Below, piece after piece: positions 44,000 through 53,644 of a stretch of 64,000 bases of DNA (within the stretch, counting starts at the first letter, position 1; every line of letters starts with the position of its first letter). The notes under the pieces were generated by a model. That model was not told where the DNA came from and did no database searches. It saw only the letters and a list, made by a program, of their open reading frames with translations. The translations under genes were made by a program, and so were the position numbers. This stretch comes from Sporosarcina oncorhynchi (GTDB taxonomy: Bacteria > Bacillota > Bacilli > Bacillales_A > Planococcaceae), in assembly GCF_033304615.1 (NCBI RefSeq), contig NZ_CP129118.1:492001-556000 (forward strand). Reading direction: 5' to 3'.

Positions 44000-44248
44000 C
44001 TCAACAGGCTGCTTGCATAGCGCCTTTTCCTTCAACCATGTGAAAAGGAATTGGCTGCTGTGATGGGGTAAAGAGTATGTAAGTCCCCCTTACGGGAAGG
44101 GGGTGTATGAAGCCGTTCTCATTTTTGAAGTATAAAGAACCCAACGATTTTACACCGGGAGTTGATTGAGCCTTTGCTCACCGAATTCCCGAATGGGTTC
44201 AGTCCGCATAAACATCCTTAACGTGAATTATAAAATGGTGCAAAAAGA
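44000..44248. other. Region upstream of the silent S-layer cassette
   Basis: No convincing gene. Two hairpins are visible: CCTTTTC with GAAAAGG (44022-44049) and CCCCCTT with AAGGGGG (44085-44103). No promoter reading into the following cassette is evident. Confidence 0.4.
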
Positions 44249-44289
44249 GGCTTCATCCCTTGATACATAAGGGATGAAGCCCCTTTTTT
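44249..44289 (+). terminator. Strong terminator immediately before the silent S-layer cassette
   Basis: GGCTTCATCCCTT and AAGGGATGAAGCC form a 13-bp perfect stem with a GATACAT loop, followed by CCTTTTTTA. Its 3' arm contains the only in-frame ATG of the cassette frame. It should stop any transcript entering from upstream. Confidence 0.92.
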
Positions 44290-47165
44290 ATGGAGGCGGT
44301 ATTGGAACGGAAAGTGCGACTAACCTGAAAGAAGTTGTAGTAGCATTCGACGGTACAGTTGATGAAGATACAGCTACTGACAAAGCGAACTATGCTTTGA
44401 AATCAGGTAAAGCAATTAAATCCGTAGCTATTTCAGCTGATCAAAAATCAGTTACAGTTACATTGGAAGGTACTCTTACAAACAACAAAACAGAAGCAAT
44501 TTCTGTATCCAATGTTAAAGCTGGCGACGTTACAATCAACGAAAAGAATGTTGAGTTTAACGTTTCAGACAACAAACTTCCAGAAGTTACTGAAATCAAG
44601 TCTCTTGGAACTAAATCAGTAAAAGTTTCATTCACTGAGCCAGTTACAGACTTGCAACAAAGCAACTTCACGTTAGATGGCAAAGCATTCTTCGGTAGAA
44701 TCGACATGGGTGCTGGTAATAAATCAGCTATTCTAACACCATTCAGTACTTCTGCTCTTGCAGTTGGCGATCATACACTAACTGTTTCTGGAGTTAAGGA
44801 TTTTGCTGGATTCGTTTCATTGAATTCAACACATGACTTCACAGTTGTTGAAGATAAAGTAGCCCCTACAATCGTTGAAGCAACAGCTACATTGGAAAGT
44901 GTAACAATTACTTTCTCTGAAGACGTTGACGCTTCTACTGTATCGGCTTCAAAAGTTTACTGGAAATCTGGTGACTCTAAGAAAACAGCAACTGGAACTC
45001 CAGAAGCTTTAGCTGATAACAAATACAAATTCACTTTCTCAACATCAAATCCAGATAACTCTCTTCCAACTGGAAAAGTAGATATCTTTGTTGAAGGCGT
45101 GAAAGATTACTCTGGTAACGAAATTGCGAAAGATACAAAAGTTTCAGTAACACCTGAGATTGACCAAACTCGTCCAGAAGTAAGAAAAGTAACAGCTACA
45201 AGTGCAACAGAATTTACAGTTACTTTCTCAAAAGCTCTTGATTCTACAAGTGCTCAAGCAGTAGGTAACTACGTTGTTACTGATAAAAATGGTAAAGTCA
45301 TTTCTGTTAAAGACGCAACATTATCTGCTGATAAAAAATCTGTACACGTTGAATTGTATACAAGCCTATCAGTAGGCGAAAACTCACTTACAGTTAAAAA
45401 TGTTAAGGATGCAACAAAACTTAAAAACACAATGCTAGATTTCACTGGTAAGATTGTTAGAGGAGATCAAACAGGTCCTAAGTTTGATTCTAAAGTTGTG
45501 AATCCAACAAATCTTCGTGTAGTTCTTAAATTCAACGAAAAAATGGATGTTGCAACACTAGCTGATTATTCAAATTACCTAGTTACAATTAACGGCACTT
45601 TACAAACACTAACTGCTGATATGGCAGACATTGCAATTACACAAGACGGCACAGCTGTTATCATTAGCTTTGTTGAAACTTTCAATGGTAAAAAGGTTGT
45701 CTTTACTTCATCTGAATCACCAAATACAAATGAAGTAAATATCAACAAACTTACTGTACTTGGTGTGAAAGATGCTGCAGGTAATCTGTTGCAAGAATTC
45801 ACAAACGTCGGTACTGATAACGAAGTTCCTATCACAAATCAAGCTACTGAATTAAAACTTGTGAAAATTGACAGTGACTATGATGCAGTAGCAGAATTAG
45901 TAGACAGAAGAACTGTAAAAGTTAAGTTCTCTACTGGTATTAACTCAGCATCTTCAGCTGCATTTACAACTGCTAGTGGACCAACAATCAGCTCTATTGA
46001 TGTAGATGGTACATCAATTGTAACGCTTAAATTCAACTCGAACATCGATACAGATGGTAATAATCTAGCACTTAGAGTAAACTATGCTGGACTTGAAGAT
46101 ATTGCTGGAAACAAAGGTGCAACTAGCAACGTAGCCATCACTAAAGGTGATGATCTATTAGACTCTGTAGCTCCAGTATTAGATGGAGATCCAGTATTCA
46201 CAGCTGACGGTAAGATTAAACTTACTTTCTCTGAAGCATTGACTACAACTACTAATGTCGGTGAGCTATTGAATAGCGAAGTTTCTGTTGTCCGTATCTC
46301 GGATAATAAGAAGTTGGATATTAGAAATGGTTATTCTGTAGCTGTTGCTGATGGAAGTAAGGACATTGTAATTGAACTTAAAGATGCGGATGCTCGTGAA
46401 GCTAAAACTGCGTACCGTGTTTCTGTCGATGGTGCTAAATACATCACAGACAAATCAGTTCTAAATAACCCAATTGCTAATTTCAGTGTAACAACTGATA
46501 AAGTTGATCCTGCAGCTAACATCACTGGATCACTCGCTCACACAACTCCTGGTGTTGCAACAAACCCTGGAACACCGGAAGTACTTGGTGAGGATACTGT
46601 AACATTTGCAAACGAATTTAAAGCTAACGATACTGTTACAATTGATGGTGAAGTATTAACACTAACAGCAGACGCGGCTGATGGAACAGAAGCAGCAGCT
46701 GCAGTAAAAACTCTTGTCGAGGCACATGCTACATTAAAAGAAAAGTATACAGTTACTGCTAATGCTGCTGTTTTAACATTTAAAGAAAAAACAGGTAAAG
46801 CAGATGGTGTAGCTTTAACAGCTACTAAATCATCAGCAGCTGGAACTGTTAGTGCTACATCAGTTACTACTGGTGTAAAAGGAGTAGCTGAAACTCCTGG
46901 AACAGCTCAAGTGGAAACACTTACTGTTAGTGGTACTACAAATGCTGATGGTAGCATTAAAGTGAAATTTAACGATGGCACAGAAGTAGAAAAAACTGTT
47001 GCAGTTAAAGCTGGAGATACGAAAACTCAAGTAGCAACTAAAATTGCGAATGCATTCGCTGACTTAGCTGGATGGACTGTAACAAGCACAGAGGATAAAG
47101 TTGTATTCACAGCTAATCCAATTGCTGCTCATAAAGATAATGTTACTGTAACTGTTACAAAGTAA
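44274..47165 (+). pseudogene. Silent S-layer body cassette (no signal peptide, SLH, RBS or promoter)
   Basis: A 963-codon open frame whose protein is homologous to the body of the expressed S-layer protein from residue about 241 on: SATNLKEVVVAFDGTVD here, SATNLKEIVVAFDGTVD there, then matching Ig-like domains (VTPEIDQTRPEV against ISPVIDQTRPEV) that diverge strongly towards the C-terminus. It has no signal peptide and no SLH domains. The only upstream ATG lies in a terminator stem without a ribosome binding site, so it should not be expressed as it stands. Homology starts at base 44312 with a 15-bp identity to 35257-35271 in the same codon phase. The intact 2.9-kb frame suggests it is maintained as a donor. 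A simple 5'-truncated pseudogene is the alternative. Confidence 0.85.
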
Positions 47166-47225
47166 TAAGTTAATTTACATTCAAGCCAATCTATTTCATA
47201 TGCAATAGTTAGCTGAATGGAAATC

Positions 47226-47263
47226 AGCCCTTTAATCCTAATAATGGATTAAAGGGCTTTTTA
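47226..47263 (+). terminator. Terminator after the silent cassette
   Basis: AGCCCTTTAATCC and GGATTAAAGGGCT form a 13-bp stem followed by TTTTT, so the cassette keeps its own terminator. Confidence 0.9.
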
Positions 47264-47498
47264 AGTCTGCTAGGCATGGTCTATAACTTACTGGAGAATG
47301 TAGTTCACTACAAGCCTGGTAGTAGGATTTGTAAGCTGAAGGATGAAGGAAGGGTGTCCAACGTGAGCGGAATTTGAAGAATGCCAGAGGCAAAATCCCC
47401 TAGCGATGGACAGAAACTGCATAAGAGGCTCAATGGGAATGGACGAGTTCGACAAGCAAAATGAAGTCCGATAATGTTCGAGTTTCAGCAGAATGCAG
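47263..47498. other. Unassigned region, possible mobile-element remnant
   Basis: No ORF of note. GAAGGAAGGGTGTCCAACGT and the following GAGGCAAAATCCCC ... GAGGCTCAATGGGA give the impression of the non-coding end of a mobile element, but I cannot name it. Confidence 0.3.
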
Positions 47499-47545
47499 CT
47501 GTCGCCTTCAAAAAGTCCATCCGGACAAAAATTACTACGATTTCT
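47499..47545. repeat. Copy B of the recurrent hairpin, split by IS1182
   Basis: CTGTCGCCTTCAAAAAGTCC, ATCCGGACAAAAATTAC and GATTTCT. The second half (CTCCGGTGGGCTTTTTCTA) is found right of the insertion element at 49416-49436, so the IS interrupted this hairpin. Confidence 0.7.
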
Positions 47546-47656
47546 CGAGGCCACTGAAAAACTTGCGTTTTTAAAGTTGTACTAGGCACAAAAATATAAA
47601 AAGGCGACAAATCGGTTCGATTTCGACCGATTCGTCGCCTTTTTCTTTGTTATTTC

Positions 47657-49117
47657 TTACTCTACTTCCTTCATTAAGGTCAAGATTCGTTTAAGATTTA
47701 CTGCGAATATGGTCATGGCACCTTGCATCTGCATGCCAAATAACCCCGCGTATGTGGCTACATCATACCCGTGTCTTTGTTTTATTTCACTGTTTTTCGC
47801 TTCAACTTTATAACGAGATTTAGCTATCTCTTTGAATTCCTCGCTATTTTGGAACGCTTCCTGTTCTTTATGTTCTGTCGATTTTATCGTCACAGAATAG
47901 GTCTTGCTTTTCGCACCTTCTTTATAACATCCATCCCTAAATGGACATGTTTTACATTTTTCGATGTCAAAATAATAGGTTTGTCGTTGATTCTTTCCTA
48001 CATTCTTTTTATTCGTACGTGCTTTGCGAATGGCCATATGTCCAGCCTTGCAGACATACATGCCAGCATCTTTATTGAACTCGAATTCATCTTCCTTCGC
48101 TCGGCCACCTTGTGTGATGGAAGGATTTAACTTGGCCACCAATTGAAGTTTGTTTTCTTTTGCATAATGGATGTTGTCTTTTTCTGAATAGGCGGTATCA
48201 CCGATGACCGTATCAATTTCCATTCCTGTTCCTTGGCTTTTCTCAATCAGTTCCTGCAGATATTTTCCGTCGCTTTTTTCACCAGTTGTCACAATCGCAG
48301 CTGTAATCAATCGCTCATCATTGATCGCGAGATGTGTTTTGTAACCGAAGAAAGAAGAATCTGCTGTTTTATGTCCGACACGCGCGTCGGGATCTGTTGA
48401 GAAATCGAGCTGTTCTGCGAAATCTTCCACCACTTCTTTTAACACATTCAATTTTTCTTGAACAGCTGGTATACGGGCGATGTGCTCTTCTTTTTCAATG
48501 ACAGTGATGACTTTCTGGCAATAATCCAACTCATCCTGCACTTCGTTGGAAGTGGTTTTGGACGGGAACTTCTCCTTCATTGATTCATCAATTTGATAGA
48601 CTGCCTTTCGTACATTCTTAGACTTCTCCATCAGGAACTCTTTGGGTGATTTTTGGTTATATCTTGATTTCGTATGTGTTGCGTCCACGATAATGGTTTT
48701 ACTCGTTATTAACTTTTTTTCTAGCGCGATATCAACCGTTTTATAGATGAGCATGTCTAATAGACCTACATCTTTAAGACGAAGTTTGCGGAATTTCGTT
48801 AATGAACTCGGGTTGATGACGTCATCTTCCGGCGCCATGTCCAGAAAGAATTTAAAGGACATATCGTATTTAGATCGTTCAACTACATCCACGTCTGAAA
48901 GATCGAAGATCGACTTCAACAATAAATATTTGAACATCCGAATTGGGGGGACTGCATTGCGTCCGTTGTCCAAGCAATACTTGTTTTTCAATTCATCAAG
49001 GATGAATGTGAAATCGACAAGCTCGCCAATCTGGCGTAGCATATTATCTTTTGGGACGACAATATCGTAGATTGCCATGTATGGACTTAGATTCAATGTT
49101 TCTTGGGTTGAAATCAT
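47657..49117 (-). CDS. IS1182-family transposase
   Basis: A 486-residue DDE transposase. It has an N-terminal domain (DUF772-like, about 20-100, with MFKYLLLKSIFDLSDVDVVE) and a DDE catalytic core: TSKTIIVDATHTKSRYN (first Asp), DTVIGDTAYSEKDNIHYAKE (second Asp) and a C-terminal segment RYKVEAKNSEIKQRHGYDVA with the Glu. A Cys-rich insertion (CKTCPFRDGCYKEG) is typical of the IS1182 family. The frame is intact, with a GAGGTGG site before the ATG, so the element may still be active. Confidence 0.92.
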   Translation of the reverse strand: MISTQETLNLSPYMAIYDIVVPKDNMLRQIGELVDFTFILDELKNKYCLDNGRNAVPPIRMFKYLLLKSIFDLSDVDVVERSKYDMSFKFFLDMAPEDDVINPSSLTKFRKLRLKDVGLLDMLIYKTVDIALEKKLITSKTIIVDATHTKSRYNQKSPKEFLMEKSKNVRKAVYQIDESMKEKFPSKTTSNEVQDELDYCQKVITVIEKEEHIARIPAVQEKLNVLKEVVEDFAEQLDFSTDPDARVGHKTADSSFFGYKTHLAINDERLITAAIVTTGEKSDGKYLQELIEKSQGTGMEIDTVIGDTAYSEKDNIHYAKENKLQLVAKLNPSITQGGRAKEDEFEFNKDAGMYVCKAGHMAIRKARTNKKNVGKNQRQTYYFDIEKCKTCPFRDGCYKEGAKSKTYSVTIKSTEHKEQEAFQNSEEFKEIAKSRYKVEAKNSEIKQRHGYDVATYAGLFGMQMQGAMTIFAVNLKRILTLMKEVE

Positions 49118-49246
49118 CGGGACACCACCTCAATGTAATACGGCAATTATACCCCAAATAAAACGAAGTCCACTACCTATTTTTACTGGTAGTGGACTTC
49201 GTCAAGCTAACTTATTCAAAAACCAATTCTGATTCCTGGCAGTCTC

Positions 49247-49388
49247 CGTTGATTGGAGCGTAAGTCGGCGACTCCTGCGGGATAAGCGGGACAGGTGAGA
49301 CCCCGCAGGAAGCAGAGCGAAGCGCCGCGAACGAGGAGGCTCACCGCCCGCGCCGCGGAACGCGTCCGACTGAAGCGCAAATCAACAG
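49247..49388. repeat. Bacillales dispersed repeat with GTTGATT / AATCAAC ends
   Basis: The stretch starts CGTTGATTGGAGCG, contains GACTCCTGCGGG and CCCCGCAGG, GAGGAGGCTCACC, and ends AAGCGCAAATCAACAG. I recall this GC-rich composite palindrome from many Bacillus-group genomes. Here it lies just inside the right end of the IS1182 element. Confidence 0.65.
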
Positions 49389-49566
49389 TATTGTACTTTT
49401 TCAGTGGCCTCGATTTCTCCGGTGGGCTTTTTCTATTCAGCTCTATTTCAGGATTTTTACCATGCAATTTAAGGGAAGAAGAGTGTCGAAATATAGGAGA
49501 AGATAAAGTTGAACATGCCAAATAAGCCTTTTCACAAGGCTTTTGAAAAATATTCAATTGATTCGG

Positions 49567-50667
49567 TTAAGCGGCTTTTTTATAAGTGTGATAGAGACCA
49601 TTTAAGATTGGCGTTGCATCCAATACTGTATCCTCAACTGATGTAGGAAGGTAAACTGGTGAAGGAATCGGCGTCTTGCCGTTAATTCCTTGATATGTTC
49701 GGTCGGTATTGTAATAGCCTTTAATGTATTCCGTAAGCAAACCGCGTAGGTGTTGCTCATTCAGCGGAATCACTTGGTCAACCAACTCTCTTTTGATCGT
49801 ACCAATGACTCTTTCAGCATAGGCGTTTTGCCAAGGTGAGCGGTATGCAGTTTTCTTTGATGTAATGGCTGATGACTGTAAGAAAGCTTGAAATGCTTTG
49901 GAACAGAAAATGGGGTCATTGTCATGAATCAAGTATCTTGGAACTTTACCGTACGGCGTTGCATTTCGGAATTGTTGGATGGTCCATTCCGCTGTTGGAT
50001 TGGTCGTAACATTGAAATGAACAATTTCACGCGTTTTATGGTGGATGATCACTAAGACATGAAGTACGTTAAAGGTAAGTGTAGGAATCGTAAAGAAATC
50101 GGTTGCCCATGTCTCATTCTGATGATTGTGCAAGAAAGTTTTCCAAGATTGTATCTGTTTCTCGGAAGGTGGTTTCCTGGAGCTTGGCAGATACTTAGCA
50201 ATAGTGTTGGGTGCAGGTGGCTTATCGATTCCAAGTAACTGGAGCTTTTCATGAATCTTCTCCGGTGATAATAGTGGATTTTCCTTATGTACTCGTTTGA
50301 TCAGTTGGATTGTTGTAGGCGATATTGTAGGCCGTCCTATTTTTTTCGATTTCTGCTTCCAGTAAAATTTGAAGGCAGTTCGGTGCCACCGAATGACAGT
50401 GTCGGGTTTAACCATCACTAAAGATTTCTTCCAATTCTCCATGTGCTTAGATAGTAACACCCAGAGTTGCCGGAAAGCAGGAGTTGGACGTGGCGTTGGA
50501 ATTTTTTCTTTTTCAAAACGACGGACATACGATGCGAGTTGGCTCCTTAATGCGATGTTTTCCATATTGGTTGTATGCTTGGTCATAAAATTGTTTTTTA
50601 GATATGTAACCAAATAACCTAGCCACTCTTTACTATACTTGTACAGTGATCGTAGAAATGACAACAT
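49567..50667 (-). CDS. Integrase-core transposase, copy 1
   Basis: A 366-residue transposase with a retroviral-type integrase core. The N-terminal third is helical, with an HTH-like region (VKPDTVIRWHRTAFKFYWKQ). The catalytic triad is Asp in TWATDFFTIP, Asp in LIHDNDPIFCSKAF, and Glu in WQNAYAERVIGTIKRE. The ATG at 50667 follows GGAGGG. The gene is followed by a small terminator (AAGCCTT/AAGGCTT at 49524-49542). It is homologous to the copy at 52429 over the whole length and to the remnant at 53768. I cannot find terminal inverted repeats. Confidence 0.88.
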   Translation of the reverse strand: MLSFLRSLYKYSKEWLGYLVTYLKNNFMTKHTTNMENIALRSQLASYVRRFEKEKIPTPRPTPAFRQLWVLLSKHMENWKKSLVMVKPDTVIRWHRTAFKFYWKQKSKKIGRPTISPTTIQLIKRVHKENPLLSPEKIHEKLQLLGIDKPPAPNTIAKYLPSSRKPPSEKQIQSWKTFLHNHQNETWATDFFTIPTLTFNVLHVLVIIHHKTREIVHFNVTTNPTAEWTIQQFRNATPYGKVPRYLIHDNDPIFCSKAFQAFLQSSAITSKKTAYRSPWQNAYAERVIGTIKRELVDQVIPLNEQHLRGLLTEYIKGYYNTDRTYQGINGKTPIPSPVYLPTSVEDTVLDATPILNGLYHTYKKAA

Positions 50668-51156
50668 ACCGAATCCCTCCAAATTGTATAGTTTGGTTTA
50701 GCATCCATTGTATACAAACGGTAGTTGAAGTTCTAGTGAAACCACTATTTGATTGCTAGAGTAATAATATCTAAAAAGTTGCTATTAGAGACGGCTGTCG
50801 CTTTTATATAGTCCATTCCGACAGAAATCCCTGTAGAGGATGTCTTTTTATTATCCTAATCTGTCTAATGAGAGAAAAAGAATGGTATCAGAGCAGTTTA
50901 TGTTTAAGACCGATTGGAAAGGACTAGTTTCTATGGATTGTATGATACCTAATTGGATACCGCCTTAACCGTTGCAGATGAAATAGAAATGTTGAAGAGT
51001 GAAAAAAGCGGTGCTGTATATTGCTTAAATGTTATGGATTTGTATAGCTTAGCGATTAAAATTAGATGAATCGATTCTGATTGCTGGAAAGGACTGGCCT
51101 TCGGGTTGGTTCTTTCTTTTTGGTTTGGTAGAATTGTAGGGAGTGAGGTGAGAAAT
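50668..51156. other. Intergenic region with hairpin copy E and possible gene debris
   Basis: Hairpin copy E is at 50795-50856. Between 50880 and 51070 short frames (for example TVADEIEMLKSEKSGAVYCL) read like protein but are broken by stops, suggesting a decayed gene. No intact gene is visible. Confidence 0.4.
50795..50856. repeat. Copy E of the recurrent hairpin
   Basis: CTGTCGCTTTTATATAGTCC, ATTCCGACAGAAATCC and a T-run after GAGGATGTC. It is diverged from copies B and C. Confidence 0.5.
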
Positions 51157-51672
51157 ATGATTACAAAAGAGCATGATTTAAAGACGACAGCAATTTATTC
51201 TGACAATCAAAAGTACAGATATTCATTAACGAAGATGTGGAATGAGGAGAAACCTAAAGCTACGTTCGTAGGAATAAATCCGAGCGATGCAACAGAATTG
51301 ATAATGGATAAGACAGTTATGAATTTAATGAATCACCTGATTTGCAAAGGCTATGGACAGGTTGAAGTTGTTAATTTGTATGCTTATAGATCAAAAGAGC
51401 AAAACGGATTGATTAATAGAGAAGATAAATTTGAAATGGTTAATGTAGAATATGTTAGACAAGCTATAAAAGGTTCAAAGCTTATAATAGTTGGTTGGGG
51501 AAGAGACGCTGATGGAAAGGCGAAATATAAAGACGCCCTTGACACTGTAAAACGAGAAATATTTTACTTTAAAGACCGAGTAAAATGTTTCCGAGATAAT
51601 AAAGGCAACGTTATCTGCCATTTAAGTATCGGATACAGCGATGAGTGGAGCTTGGTGGATTATCCATTTTGA
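51157..51672 (+). CDS. DUF1643-family protein
   Basis: A 171-residue protein with the family hallmarks QKYRYSLTKMWNEEKPKATF, VGINPSDATELIMDKTV and VEVVNLYAYRSKEQNGL. The function of DUF1643 is unknown; it often occurs in accessory DNA. The ATG at 51157 follows GAGGTGAG, which is preferred to the longer frame from 51106. It stands alone in a mobile-element-rich stretch. Confidence 0.82.
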   Translation: MITKEHDLKTTAIYSDNQKYRYSLTKMWNEEKPKATFVGINPSDATELIMDKTVMNLMNHLICKGYGQVEVVNLYAYRSKEQNGLINREDKFEMVNVEYVRQAIKGSKLIIVGWGRDADGKAKYKDALDTVKREIFYFKDRVKCFRDNKGNVICHLSIGYSDEWSLVDYPF

Positions 51673-51798
51673 TAAAAGAAAAAAGACTAAACCGTGTTTT
51701 AGTCCTCATAGAATGGGAAGTCATCAGTTGAAAGTGCTGTTGCCAGTCACTCACACAATACAGACGCTATCTTTTAATACATAGAAGGAGCACATGAA

Positions 51799-52146
51799 AT
51801 GCCAAAACTCTTTTTGATTGTCGTGATGTTTTTAACGCCTGCTATCCTTTATTTCACTGAGCATCAAATTCTATTCTGGTTGGCTATAATTAACGCGGCG
51901 TCTTATCTCATCATAGGGCTCATAATCCCTAACCTAATCGCCCATTCATCCATGGTATCATTTAAGTCGAAATTGGAGCAGATGGTGCAAGACGGAGCAA
52001 CTGATCAAGAGATTGAGGAGGCATTTGATGAAGAGATATTAATTGCTGAAGAAGATCGTATGGCAGTGCCTCAATGGCTTTACTATTTGACCCTGTTCAA
52101 TATTGTTCTGGCAGTGTCCTTACTTGTAATTGGATTGGTCGTTTAA
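51799..52146 (+). CDS. Small membrane protein, 115 aa
   Basis: Two hydrophobic segments at the N-terminus (about 3-19 and 23-46), an acidic cytosolic loop (about 50-90, ATDQEIEEAFDEEILIAEED) and a third membrane helix at the end (about 92-114). I do not recognise a family. The ATG follows AGAAGGAGC. No transport or enzyme motif. Confidence 0.65.
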   Translation: MPKLFLIVVMFLTPAILYFTEHQILFWLAIINAASYLIIGLIIPNLIAHSSMVSFKSKLEQMVQDGATDQEIEEAFDEEILIAEEDRMAVPQWLYYLTLFNIVLAVSLLVIGLVV

Positions 52147-52233
52147 TCAAAAACCGCTCACTTAAGACTGAGCACTTCATGGATTACGTATTTAGAAATC
52201 CTTAGCCAGCATCAGTTCATCAATGAACCGAAG

Positions 52234-52300
52234 CCTGTCCCCTTCAAAAAGTCCATCCAGACAGAAATCACTCAGATTTCTCGGGATGGATTTTTATATT
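52234..52300 (+). terminator. Copy C of the recurrent hairpin, an intact terminator
   Basis: After CTGTCCCCTTCAAAAAG, TCCATCC (52252-52258) pairs with GGATGGA (52284-52290), and AGAAATC (52263-52269) with GATTTCT (52275-52281), followed by TTTTTATATTTG. This is the best preserved copy and shows that the family can act as a terminator. Confidence 0.75.
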
Positions 52301-52428
52301 TGTCCCCAATTAGTTGCGTAACTTCCTTCTGTATCCTTAATTCGATTTGTAAAAAAGTGAATGCAAAAAAAGAAAGGCATGCTAAATAAGCCTTTCGTCA
52401 AGGTTTTTAAAAATTTCCAGTATCGATG

Positions 52429-53520
52429 TTATGCGATCTTTTTATATGCATGATAGAGCCCGTTTAATACGGGTGTTGCTTCCAGCTTTGTCTTCTCCGC
52501 TGTTGTTGGAAACTGAATTGGAGAAGGAGTCGGCGTCTTGCCGTTGATTCCCTGATGTGGCCGTTCAGTATTGTAATAATTAACATACTCCCGGAGCAGT
52601 GAATGCAGATGCCGTTCATTTATTGGGATAACGTGATCTAGCAATTCTCTTTTGATTGTTCCAATGACTCTTTCCGCATAAGGATTCTGCCACGGAGAGC
52701 GGTATGCAGTTTTCTTTGATGCAATTCCCGATGATTTTAGGAAGGACTGAAACGCCTTGGAACAAAAAATCGGGTCGTTGTCATGTAGCAGATACTTAGG
52801 TACTTCTCCGAAAGGCGTTGCGTTTCGAAATTGCTGTATGGTCCATTGAGCTGTTGGATTCGTAGTGACTGCGAAATAGACGATTTGACGGGTTTGATGG
52901 TGGATGATAACTAAACCATACAGAATCTGAAACTTATATGTTGGAATGGTGAAGAAATCGGTTGCCCATAGTTCATGATGATGGTTATTCAGAAAGGTCT
53001 TCCAAGATTGGATCTGTCGATCAGAAGGCGGCTTTCTGATAACAGGCAGATATTTTGCGATTGTGTTTGGAGCGGGTGCCTGTTCAATTCCAAGTAGCAA
53101 TATTCGTTCATGAATTTTCTCAAGTGACAGCAATGGGTTTTCTATATGTATTCGTTTGATAAGTTGAATGGTAGCCGGAGGTATTGTAGGTCGTCCTTTT
53201 CTTTTTGAGAGTCGTCTCCAATGTAATTTGAAGGCAGTCCGATGCCAACGGATGACAGTCTCTGGCTTTACTAGTAGCAGTACTTCTTTCCAGTGAGGCA
53301 TGCTTTTCGAGAGAAGCACCCAAAGCTGCCGGAATGCTGGAGTTGGCGTCGGTTTTGGAAGATTTTCCTTTTCATATCGTTGGACATATAAAGCCAATTG
53401 ACTTCTCAAGGCGATATTTTCCATCCTAATTGTATGAGTTGATTGGAAGTAGAGTTGCAGAAAGTGAATTGCATACTGAAGCCACTCTATTATATAGCTA
53501 CGTAAATTATATAGTTTCAT
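52429..53520 (-). CDS. Integrase-core transposase, copy 2
   Basis: A 363-residue homologue of copy 1, with the same triad in WATDFFTIPTYK, LLHDNDPIFCSKAF and WQNPYAERVIGTIKRELLDH, and the same HTH-like region (VKPETVIRWHRTAFKLHWRR). The frame is complete, with GAGGGGA before the ATG. Divergence from copy 1 is spread along the protein, so this is an older paralogous copy rather than a recent duplicate. The 3' flank CATGCTAAATAAGCCTTTC is shared with copies 1 and 3. Confidence 0.88.
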   Translation of the reverse strand: MKLYNLRSYIIEWLQYAIHFLQLYFQSTHTIRMENIALRSQLALYVQRYEKENLPKPTPTPAFRQLWVLLSKSMPHWKEVLLLVKPETVIRWHRTAFKLHWRRLSKRKGRPTIPPATIQLIKRIHIENPLLSLEKIHERILLLGIEQAPAPNTIAKYLPVIRKPPSDRQIQSWKTFLNNHHHELWATDFFTIPTYKFQILYGLVIIHHQTRQIVYFAVTTNPTAQWTIQQFRNATPFGEVPKYLLHDNDPIFCSKAFQSFLKSSGIASKKTAYRSPWQNPYAERVIGTIKRELLDHVIPINERHLHSLLREYVNYYNTERPHQGINGKTPTPSPIQFPTTAEKTKLEATPVLNGLYHAYKKIA

Positions 53521-53603
53521 ATAAATTTCCCCTCACCACTAGTATGCCATACAATCTTTAGTATGGAGTGATGGTTGCAATAGGCAAGGGATGTATTGGC
53601 TCG

Positions 53604-53616
53604 GGTGCCTGGCACA
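53604..53616. repeat. GGTGCCTGGCAC palindrome
   Basis: GGGTGCCTGGCACA lies 90 bp upstream of transposase copy 2. A similar GGTGCCTCGCACC lies at 54301-54313, exactly where copy 3 breaks off. It may mark the end of this element family. Confidence 0.45.
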
Positions 53617-53644
53617 GGTATAATTCAGATGCCTCTTACTTAAA

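Larger units (their letters stand above)
47546..49412. mobile_element. IS1182-family insertion sequence
   Basis: A 1867-bp element. The ends are 16-bp perfect terminal inverted repeats CGAGGCCACTGAAAAA (47546-47561 and the complement of 49397-49412). Both ends are flanked by ATTTCT (47540-47545 and 49413-49418), a 6-bp target duplication. Inside are a bidirectional terminator (47602-47646, AAGGCGACAAATCGGT with its complement), the transposase, a minus-strand terminator upstream of the transposase (49163-49202, ACGAAGTCCACTACC with its perfect complement) that would block read-in, and the GTTGATT...AATCAAC repeat. Confidence 0.85.

Noticed and set aside
44274..47165. An expressed, independent S-layer gene
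   Set aside because: There is no promoter, ribosome binding site, signal peptide or SLH domain, and the only upstream ATG lies inside a terminator stem.
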